NCBI GenBank assembly: GCA_018003515.1
Contig: JAGNDO010000006.1
Span: forward strand, 1-60,816
Length of the DNA stretch: 60,816 nt
Direction: 5' to 3'
Source of the DNA: Caldilineaceae bacterium
GTDB lineage: Bacteria; Chloroflexota; Anaerolineae; Caldilineales; Caldilineaceae
The notes beneath the pieces were generated by a model that was not told the DNA's origin, ran no database searches, and saw nothing but the letters and a program-made list of their open reading frames with translations. Below are positions 51,717-58,289 of the stretch, in pieces. Within the stretch, counting starts at the first letter, position 1; each line of letters begins with the position of its first letter. A program made the translations under genes and the position numbers.

Positions 51717-53419
51717 ACAGAAAAATAGCCACAAAGAACACAAAGAACACAAAGAGGAGAGAGATTTTTCATTTCTTTGTGTTCTCTGTGTTCTTTGTGG
51801 CTAATTTGCTGCTAGCTGCCTGTGCTGGAAAAGGGGAAGTAGCGCTTGCCCCGCCACCCCTTGTTGGCCCCTTGACCATCCGTGCGCCGCACACCGCTGG
51901 GGCCGGGGAGCTTCTTGCCGTCGAAGTGCAGGGTTCCGCGCCGGACGACACGCCCGTGTACCTGATCGCCACGGGCAGCTATGGCTCCCTGGCCTATACG
52001 TTGCCCCTGCGGGAGGGCGCGGCCAGTTTCACCCTCTCCCCCCAAGAGACCGCCCGCTCCGGCTTGGTCACCCTCACCGCCCGCCTGGGCAAGACCCAAG
52101 CCCAAACGCAAATCACCCTGGAGCCGGGACCGCCCGTAGAGCCGCTGACCGCCCTGGTGGGGGCCCGCTCCATTACTGCGGACGGCGGGCACTGGGCAAT
52201 GGTCGTCACCATCCCCTTTGACGAGCTGGGCAACCCCGTGGCCGACGGCACCCCCGTGCAGATCCGGGCCTTGCACCCCGGCCCCCGTCTGGAACTGGCC
52301 ACCGCGCCCGTGGACCATCTGCTCTCCTGGTTCCGCCTCTTCAGCGGCACCGAAGCCGGGCGCACCCTGATCGCGGTCCAGGCCAACCAGGTCTTCGGCC
52401 CCGAAAAGGAGCTGATGGAGGTCCCCGGCTGGCCCGTGGCCTATGCGGTGGAGGCAGATCCCCAATCCATGACCGGGGATGGCCGTCTGCTCCTCACCCT
52501 GCGCACGGATCGGATCCGGGATCGCTTTGGCAACGAGGTCCCCGATGGCACGGTGGCCACCTTTGTTTTGGAAGACCCCGCGGGCAAGCGGCGCTGGGTG
52601 CCCGGCTACACCGTGGACGGCGTGGCCGAGGTCACCATCCAAGCCGCGGACGAGCCTGTGGCCTATCAAGTGTGGGCCACCACCTATGGCGTGGAGAGCC
52701 TGCCCGCCACGGTCACCTTCACCGCCGGGCCGGCCGTGGGCACCTTCCCCCTCACCGCCGACCTCCACACCCCCAGCGGAGACTTGACCCTCACCGCCGG
52801 GCCTGTCCTGGGGCCGTTGAGCCAATACGTCCCCGACGGCACATCGGTTCGCTTTGAGGTCGCAGATTCCCTGGGCCTCGTGCAGACGGTGAGCGGCATC
52901 ACCGATGCCGGGTATGCCATGGTGGCCGTGCGGTTGGTCGGTCTGCAAAGCGGCGACTACACGGTCACCGCCCAGGCTGGCAGCGGTCAGGGTCAGCTCC
53001 GCTTCTATCTTGGGGAACTGCCCGGCCCCACCACGGGCCACTTCATCGAGATCGACGCTTTGGCGGCACCCCCAACCCTGACCCCGCTGCCAACTCCGAT
53101 GGATCCAGTCACGCCAACCGCCACAGCGGCCGTTGTACCGACTGTCACACCGACCATAACGCCCAGCCCGACGCCGACGCCCAGCCCCTCCCCCACGCCG
53201 GTTGTGGTAAGCGGGCAAGTCAACGCCGTCACCGGTCTCAACGTGCGGGCCGAGCCGCAGACCACCGCGGCCCTCATCGCCACCCTGCGCTTTGGCCAAC
53301 CCGTCACCCTCACCGCCCGCAGCCCGGACGGCCTCTGGGTGCAGATCGCCCTGGGTGATGGCGCCCGGTCCGGCTGGGTTGTGGCCGCCTTCATCGACGT
53401 GGCTGGGCTAAATCCCTAG
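51713..53419 (+). CDS. Lipoprotein with Ig-like domains and SH3b domain
   Basis: 568 residues. The lipobox LLLAAC (Cys at about 37) follows a hydrophobic stretch, so it is an anchored lipoprotein. Two or three invasin-like Ig domains are seen (SITADGGHWAMVVTIPF, MTGDGRLLLTLRTDRIRD). A Pro/Thr linker follows (PTPTPSPSPTP, about 455-495), then a C-terminal bacterial SH3 domain (LNVRAEPQTTAALIATLRFGQ...WVQIAL). SH3b domains bind cell-wall or surface glycans. Translation is coupled to the membrane protein by ATGA. The first 30 codons are made almost entirely of a palindromic repeat (51727-51802). Confidence 0.87.
   Translation: MNRKIATKNTKNTKRREIFHFFVFSVFFVANLLLAACAGKGEVALAPPPLVGPLTIRAPHTAGAGELLAVEVQGSAPDDTPVYLIATGSYGSLAYTLPLREGAASFTLSPQETARSGLVTLTARLGKTQAQTQITLEPGPPVEPLTALVGARSITADGGHWAMVVTIPFDELGNPVADGTPVQIRALHPGPRLELATAPVDHLLSWFRLFSGTEAGRTLIAVQANQVFGPEKELMEVPGWPVAYAVEADPQSMTGDGRLLLTLRTDRIRDRFGNEVPDGTVATFVLEDPAGKRRWVPGYTVDGVAEVTIQAADEPVAYQVWATTYGVESLPATVTFTAGPAVGTFPLTADLHTPSGDLTLTAGPVLGPLSQYVPDGTSVRFEVADSLGLVQTVSGITDAGYAMVAVRLVGLQSGDYTVTAQAGSGQGQLRFYLGELPGPTTGHFIEIDALAAPPTLTPLPTPMDPVTPTATAAVVPTVTPTITPSPTPTPSPSPTPVVVSGQVNAVTGLNVRAEPQTTAALIATLRFGQPVTLTARSPDGLWVQIALGDGARSGWVVAAFIDVAGLNP
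51727..51802. repeat. REP-like palindrome inside the lipoprotein signal peptide
   Basis: The left arm 51727-51754 (AGCCACAAAGAACACAAAG...) and right arm 51775-51802 (...GTTCTTTGTGGCT) pair in 27 of 28 positions, with a 20-base loop. CACAAAGAA units are tandem within each arm. The whole element lies in the coding sequence, in frame. Confidence 0.92.
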
Positions 53420-53520
53420 CGCTCGCTCCCACGCTCTGCGTGGGAGCGTCTGTTCGGCGCTCTGCGCCGAGGGACGCAGAGCGTCCGCCAGCGTTCCCAC
53501 GCAGAGCGTGGGAACGAGAT
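53420..53520. repeat. Cluster of CGTTCCCACGC / GCGTGGGAACG hairpins
   Basis: Three hairpins in a row: GCTCCCACGCTCTGCGTGGGAGC, then GGCGCTCTGCGCC with GACGCAGAGCGTC, and CGTTCCCACGCAGAGCGTGGGAACG (perfect, 53492-53516). The first and third mirror each other, so the whole element can fold as one cruciform. Such GTTCCCACGC...GCGTGGGAAC elements are common dispersed palindromes in bacteria (general recollection). Confidence 0.9.
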
Positions 53521-53522
53521 CA

Positions 53523-53550
53523 AAATTCGCCATTCGCCATTCGCCATTTA
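53523..53550. repeat. CGCCATT heptamers before the glycosidase gene
   Basis: Three tandem CGCCATT units (53527 on) directly before the start of the glycosidase, the third site of this unit in the window. Confidence 0.8.
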
Positions 53551-53554
53551 CCCT

Positions 53555-55279
53555 ATGCGCAAAACTATCGTCAAGCTAACTCTATGGGCCATTCTGGGGC
53601 TGATCCTCGCTGCGGCGGCGCTGTGGTCGGTCAATGGTGCGGCGCGCCTGGCGGTCTATTTCAAGCAGGGCGCTGACCCGGCCTCGGCCCTCAACATTGT
53701 GCCCAACGTGCCCCAGGATTTCTATGTCAAGCTGGACTGGCTGCCCGATGACCCGGACACTGGGCGCAAGATCGACCCCTTCACCCGCACCCAGGTCGAA
53801 TCCGCCTATTTGCGGGCCTGGCTGCAATGGAATATCTCCTATCTGCGCGGTCACCCTTACGGACTGGAAACCTATTTTACCGGCCCGGCCCTGGACGCCG
53901 CCGAGTCCTCTGTCTCCACAGCCACATCCAGAGGCTGGCAGATCGCCCAAGCCGACACGGAGCATGAATTAACCTTGCACTTCTACGCTGCGGACGGATC
54001 CATCGCCTCCTTCACCGACGCCCGGGCCACCGTGGCCCAGTTGATTCGGGATGCAGAGGGCAACGCCATCTACGCCGGAGAGGGCACGGCGGTCTATGAC
54101 GTGGTGATGATGTTGGAGGATGGCAACTGGCGGGTGCGCCATTGGCTGCGTGTGGCGGATGTCACCGAGGGAGCCGGGTCCGCGGGGATCTCCCGGCCAA
54201 ACTTTGTGGGGGTGCGGGCGGGGCAGTTGTGGCTGGACGAGCAGCCCTTTGAGGTGGCGGGGATCAACTACTATCCCAAGGCCACGCCCTGGGATGAATT
54301 TTGGCCCAACTACGACCCGGCGGTGACCGCGGCGGACTTTGCGCACATCCGGGCCTTGGGCCTCAACACCGTGCGGGTCTTCGTGCCCTATGTCCACCCC
54401 GGCGGCCCCAAGGTGGACCCGGCCATTTTGGATGGATTGGGCGATCTGCTGGATCAAGCGGAGGATCAGGGGCTAAAGGTGATCGTGACTTTGTTTGACT
54501 TCCGAGGCGATTACAACATCCTGCTCTGGCCCAACGCCGACCGGCACATGGAGACCCTGCTCACCACCTTCCGAGATCATCCGGCCATCCTGGCCTGGGA
54601 TCTAAAAAACGAGGCGGATCTGGACTACGACTCCGCCGGCCAGACCACCGTGGACGCCTGGCTACTCCACATCGCCCGCCTGGCCCGCCGCCTGGACCCC
54701 AACCATCTGCTCACCGTGGGCTGGTCCTCGCCGGAAGCCGCCGCTGTGGCCGATCCGGCTTTGGCGGATCTGCTGGATCTGGTCAGCTTCCATTTTTACG
54801 CACCGGCGGTTGAACTGGCCGATCGATACGCCGCCCTGCGAGTCGTGGCCCTAGATCGTCCCATCCTGTTAGGCGAATTTGGCCTGCCCACCTGGAACAG
54901 CCCCCTCTTCCCCCACGGCCACACGGAGGCCGAGCAGGCCGTCTATTACGCCGATCTGCTCACCGCCCTGGGGGCCACAGACGCCGCCGGTTCCCTGGCC
55001 TGGACCTTATACGACTTCGAGCATGTCCCCGCCACCGTGGCCGGGCGCTGGCCCTGGCAGACCGGTCCCCAACGCCAACTGGGCCTCCTGCGTGGCGACG
55101 ACACCCCCAAACCCGCCGCCGCCCTCCTCGCCCCCGGCGCAGACCTCACCGTCCCGCCCCTGCCCGCCTACGCCCGCCTCCTCAAACCCTTCTGGCTCAC
55201 GGTTCTGGCGGGACTGATCCTTGCCCCGCTACTTCTTGGTGCGCTCACGATCTGGTATCTCCGCCGCCGGGTGGGGTGA
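53555..55279 (+). CDS. Membrane-anchored GH-A-clan glycosidase (GH5-like)
   Basis: 574 residues. One N-terminal hydrophobic helix (LTLWAILGLILAAAALWSV) and one C-terminal helix (FWLTVLAGLILAPLLLGAL, then RRR) bracket the protein. Residues about 45-215 form an NTF2-like domain; about 225-500 a TIM barrel with EVAGINYYPK, LGLNTVRVFVPY, AWDLKNEADLD (acid/base Glu in KNEAD, about 354) and PILLGEFGLPTWN (nucleophile Glu, about 442). The fold and motifs fit the cellulase/beta-mannanase-like side of clan GH-A. It may trim the same surface glycan made by the neighbouring genes. No ribosome-binding site is clear. Confidence 0.87.
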   Translation: MRKTIVKLTLWAILGLILAAAALWSVNGAARLAVYFKQGADPASALNIVPNVPQDFYVKLDWLPDDPDTGRKIDPFTRTQVESAYLRAWLQWNISYLRGHPYGLETYFTGPALDAAESSVSTATSRGWQIAQADTEHELTLHFYAADGSIASFTDARATVAQLIRDAEGNAIYAGEGTAVYDVVMMLEDGNWRVRHWLRVADVTEGAGSAGISRPNFVGVRAGQLWLDEQPFEVAGINYYPKATPWDEFWPNYDPAVTAADFAHIRALGLNTVRVFVPYVHPGGPKVDPAILDGLGDLLDQAEDQGLKVIVTLFDFRGDYNILLWPNADRHMETLLTTFRDHPAILAWDLKNEADLDYDSAGQTTVDAWLLHIARLARRLDPNHLLTVGWSSPEAAAVADPALADLLDLVSFHFYAPAVELADRYAALRVVALDRPILLGEFGLPTWNSPLFPHGHTEAEQAVYYADLLTALGATDAAGSLAWTLYDFEHVPATVAGRWPWQTGPQRQLGLLRGDDTPKPAAALLAPGADLTVPPLPAYARLLKPFWLTVLAGLILAPLLLGALTIWYLRRRVG

Positions 55280-55396
55280 GGGGGTGAGGGGGTGAGGGGG
55301 TGAGGGGGTGAGCGGGTGAAGGGGTGAAGGGGTGAGCGGGTGAAGGGGTGAATCGCTTTACAGAGGGGATCACCCCTTCACCCGCTCACCCCTTCA
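55277..55396. repeat. GGGGTGA/TCACCCC tandem repeat that folds as a hairpin
   Basis: About eleven units of GGGGTGA and variants (GGGGTGAA, GCGGGTGA) end in the glycosidase/ABC gap; CACCCCTTCACCCGCTCA (55371 on) is the mirror of the last part. The right arm runs into the 3' end of the ABC ATPase gene. It may end transcription from both sides, as the two genes converge here. The same units occur between ftsY and prfB. Confidence 0.85.
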
Positions 55397-56373
55397 GCTT
55401 CACCGTAAATCACCCGGATCACCTCCTCCAGCGGCGGGTCGGAGATGTTGAGGTCCACGACTTCCCCGGCGGCGGAGAGGCGGGTGATGACGCCGTCGAT
55501 GGGGGTGATTTTGGTGTCGAAGCGCAGTTTGACCCCGTATTTGCCCACTTTGAGGATCTCCGTTCCGGCCAGGGTGAAGTCCGCGGCCACGGGCTGGGCA
55601 TAGCGCACCTCCACCAATTTGACCGTGAGATAGTGGCGCTTGAGGGCGGAGACCCGGTCCTGATACACAATCTGACCGTGGTTGACGATGATCACCCGCT
55701 TGCACAACGCCTCGATGTCCCCGGCGTCGTGGGAGGTGAGCAGGACGCCCACATTCTCCGCCCCGTTCATGGCCTTGATGGTCTCGCGGATGCGCTGCTT
55801 GGCCACCACATCCAGGCCGATGGACGGCTCGTCCAGCAGGATCAGCTGGGGGGCGTGGAGCAGGCTGGCCGCAATCTCGCAGCGCATGCGCTGGCCCAAG
55901 GAGAGCTTGCGCACGGGGGTTTCCAACAAGTCTCGGATCTCGAAGGCGTCAGCCAGGAGGTCGATGCGCCGACGGGTGGTGGCGTCATCCAGCTCGTAAA
56001 TTTTGCCAAAAAGGTGAAAGGTATCCAACGCGGGCAGGTGATACCAAAGCTGAGGCCGTTGACCAAAGACCGTGCCGATCTTGTAGGCCAGTTGCCGCCG
56101 CTCGGTCCACGGCGTGTGGCCCAGCACCGTCGCCTCCCCGCCGCTGGGGTGGAGGATGCCGGTGAGCATCTTGATGGTCGTCGACTTCCCCGCACCGTTG
56201 GGGCCGATAAAGCCCAGAAGTTCCCCCGGCTCCATCTCAAAGCTGAGGCCCTTGACCGCCTCCACCTCGTGGGTCTGCGGGCGCACCAAAGCCCGCAGGC
56301 TGCCCTGGAATCCAGCGGCCTTGCGCTTGGCGATAAATGTTTTGCGTAGGTTGGTGACGGTGATGGCGGGCAT
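55378..56373 (-). CDS. ABC transporter ATP-binding protein (ABC-2 type)
   Basis: 331 residues from ATG 56373 (AAAGGAC nine bases upstream). Motifs in order: Walker A GFIGPNGAGKSTTIKM (about 58), Q-loop GTVFGQRPQLWYHLPALDTF, signature LSLGQRMRCEIAASLLH, Walker B LILLDEPSIGLD, and the H-loop TSHDAGDIEAL, then about 80 C-terminal residues with a mainly beta fold. It is most like the COG4586 type of ATPases, which power two ABC-2 permeases in the export of drugs, glycans or lipids. The permease genes are not in this window on either side, so the partner must be elsewhere. Confidence 0.92.
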   Translation of the reverse strand: MPAITVTNLRKTFIAKRKAAGFQGSLRALVRPQTHEVEAVKGLSFEMEPGELLGFIGPNGAGKSTTIKMLTGILHPSGGEATVLGHTPWTERRQLAYKIGTVFGQRPQLWYHLPALDTFHLFGKIYELDDATTRRRIDLLADAFEIRDLLETPVRKLSLGQRMRCEIAASLLHAPQLILLDEPSIGLDVVAKQRIRETIKAMNGAENVGVLLTSHDAGDIEALCKRVIIVNHGQIVYQDRVSALKRHYLTVKLVEVRYAQPVAADFTLAGTEILKVGKYGVKLRFDTKITPIDGVITRLSAAGEVVDLNISDPPLEEVIRVIYGEAEGVSG

Positions 56374-56502
56374 AAGGGTGGTCCTTTGAGGATCTATACC
56401 TTTTCTGTGCAGGGTCATTGTATAGTAGCGGCTCAGGTCACAGTTTGGCCAATTCATGCGGCCAGAAATCCGCATCATCTATTTTGGAGAGGAAAAAATC
56501 CT

Positions 56503-57318
56503 GTGAAACAAACCCTTATCGTCACACTTATTTTGATCAGCATCCTGGTTGTCGCCGGGTGCAGCAGCACCGACACAGCCACCAGCGAAGCCAACCCAAC
56601 GGCTGTTCCGCCGTCCGCGGCTGCCACCATCGTGCCTGCCGAGAGCGCTGCACCCGTTGACGCGGCCACGCCTGTCGTGTCTGACGCCCCTACCGCCGTC
56701 CCCGCCGAAATGGGCACATCCGCCACCGTCACCATCAAGGGCGAGGTCTGGGCGGACAACTGGTTTGCGTTCTATCTGGGCGACATGTTGGTCAAGGAGG
56801 ACTCGGTCTCCATCACCACGGAGCGCTCGTTTAACGCCGAGACCTTTACCTTCGAGGCCACCTATCCCCTGACCCTGAACTTCATCGCCAAGGATTTCAA
56901 GGAGAACGACACGGGCCTGGAATACATCGGCACCAACCGTCAGCAGATGGGGGACGGTGGCCTCATCGCCCAATTTACGGATCTGACCACGGGCGACCTC
57001 ATCGCCGCCACCGATGCCACCTGGGCCTGCACGGTGATCCACGAAGCACCTCTGGATAAATCCTGCGAGAACGCCTCCAACCCCGTGGCGGGCGTGGCCC
57101 CTTGCACCTTCACCGCCCAAGCCGAGCCAGATGGGTGGATGGATCCCGCCTTTGACGTCAGCGGCTGGGACCAGGCTTCGGTCTTCACCGCTGCCCAGGT
57201 CAGCCCCAAGGATGGGTACAACGAGATCCGCTGGGATTCCGCCGCCCAGTTGATCTGGGGGCCGGATCTGGAGACGAGCAATACGATCCTGTGTCGGTTG
57301 ACGGTGGCGGGGGAATAA
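56503..57318 (+). CDS. Lipoprotein of unknown function
   Basis: 271 residues from GTG 56503 (GGAGAGG about 10 bases upstream). A lipobox is clear: LIVTLILISILVVAGC, Cys at about 19. A Ala/Thr/Pro-rich linker follows (about 20-75), then one beta-rich domain of about 190 residues with four Cys (TWACTVIHEA..., LDKSCENAS, VAPCTFTAQ and TILCRLTVAGE), enough for two disulfides. KGEVWADNWFAFYLGDMLVKEDS resembles carbohydrate-binding or PA14-like surface domains, but I do not recognise a family. It diverges from the ABC ATPase gene, 130 bases apart. Confidence 0.8.
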   Translation: MKQTLIVTLILISILVVAGCSSTDTATSEANPTAVPPSAAATIVPAESAAPVDAATPVVSDAPTAVPAEMGTSATVTIKGEVWADNWFAFYLGDMLVKEDSVSITTERSFNAETFTFEATYPLTLNFIAKDFKENDTGLEYIGTNRQQMGDGGLIAQFTDLTTGDLIAATDATWACTVIHEAPLDKSCENASNPVAGVAPCTFTAQAEPDGWMDPAFDVSGWDQASVFTAAQVSPKDGYNEIRWDSAAQLIWGPDLETSNTILCRLTVAGE

Positions 57319-57322
57319 GGGA

Positions 57323-57889
57323 TTACTGTCTGCGGAAGCGTTCGATCCGGCCTTGGATTTCGCCAAGAATAGTCCGGATCTCCGTCAGATCGCTTTGGCT
57401 GACGTGAGCGGCCAGTTCATCCAAGAGGGTGGCGGTGTCCGGTTCGTAGGCTTGTATCAACGTGGCGATGTCGTTTTCGTATAGACCGACCCTGGGGAAA
57501 TTGCCCTGGCGATAGAGGGAGGGCAGGGCGTAAAGTTTGAGCAGGATCAATCCCTCCACGGTCGCCAAGGGGATCTCCCGGTCCAGGAAATGGTGGGTGG
57601 CGACATATTCCCGCTGCACCTTTTTGAAGAGGGGGTTGCGGGTGAGCAGGATGTCGATCTGCAATCCCCCATAGGTGCCTCGGGCGAAATTGTCATCTTG
57701 GCTGGACAGCTCGATCTCTGGCACCCGCGCCAACTCGGTCAGGGCCATGAGCAGGTCCAGATCCTCCGTATTGCGGCCTTCCACGTATTGGAGTAGGGCG
57801 ATCCCGCCGACTAGAACATATTCGACGCCACGCTCATCCAGCAGCGCGAAAAGTGACTCCACTGAGTCCATGAGGGAGTGGGTGGGCAT
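57323..57889 (-). CDS. Nucleotidyltransferase-fold protein (AbiEii-like)
   Basis: 188 residues from ATG 57889 (MPTHSLMDSVE; upstream ATGs at 57979 and 57988 would add 30 or more). The core has LLDERGVEYVLVGGIALLQYVEGRNTEDLDLLM: a GG loop and a DxD-type metal site (EDLDLL) as in nucleotidyltransferase family proteins such as AbiEii toxins and related NTases. GGLQIDILLTRNP supplies the third acidic residue. The C-terminal helices are family-typical. No antitoxin-like partner follows, so calling it a toxin would be a guess. It converges on the lipoprotein gene (4 bases apart). Confidence 0.8.
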   Translation of the reverse strand: MPTHSLMDSVESLFALLDERGVEYVLVGGIALLQYVEGRNTEDLDLLMALTELARVPEIELSSQDDNFARGTYGGLQIDILLTRNPLFKKVQREYVATHHFLDREIPLATVEGLILLKLYALPSLYRQGNFPRVGLYENDIATLIQAYEPDTATLLDELAAHVSQSDLTEIRTILGEIQGRIERFRRQ

Positions 57890-58045
57890 AAAGTTGCGAT
57901 CTCCATTCCAGTTGCGGATGTTGAAGACAACTGCATTTTCGATTATTGTGCCGAACTGTGGAATGGCTTGGGTATTCATGGGGTTCATTTTACCCCACCC
58001 CACCCCCGAACGCAACGCGTCCCGATATACAACCAAGGAGAAACC

Positions 58046-58156
58046 ATAAAGACCATCGTCATCACAGGAACCAGTTCCGGCATTGGCAAAGCCACTGTAA
58101 AGTGTTTTGCCGAGCAAGGCTGGCAGGTGGCCGTCGCCATTCACTCGCCCTCGTAA
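58046..58156 (+). pseudogene. Short-chain dehydrogenase remnant with lost start codon
   Basis: ATA at 58046 stands where an ATG should be, 6 bases after an intact AAGGAG. The next residues are KTIVITGTSSGIGKATVKCFAEQ-GWQVAVAIH, a perfect SDR N-terminus with TGxxxGIG, then SPS and a stop at 58156. The remaining 200 or so residues of an SDR are missing. It is therefore the 5' stub of a deleted gene. Confidence 0.85.
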
Positions 58157-58188
58157 ACCCAGGACTTATGCGCTCTAAAAAAAACCGT

Positions 58189-58217
58189 TTGACAGATCTC
58201 TGTCTACCTGATAGAGT
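58189..58217 (+). promoter_or_regulatory. Sigma-70-like promoter of the repeat-protein gene
   Basis: TTGACA (58189-58194), a 17-base spacer, then TAGAGT (58212-58217, 4 of 6). It lies 72 bases upstream of ATG 58290. It is preceded by an A8 tract (58177-58184), which could help binding. Confidence 0.6.
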
Positions 58218-58289
58218 GGCTCATTCTGTTGCCGTGCTTAACTAAGTCTCGGCCGTGTTTTTTGTTCGTTGAAAGGGTTGGAGGAAGCC

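Noticed and set aside
50154..51752. 532-residue minus-strand frame, and the 48477-49961 frame
   Set aside because: Both are shadows of the GT-C-like membrane gene; Gly/His/Val-rich composition typical of antisense high-GC frames.
57323..57889. AbiEii-type toxin of a toxin-antitoxin pair
   Set aside because: The nucleotidyltransferase core fits, but no antitoxin-like gene lies beside it, so only the fold is claimed.
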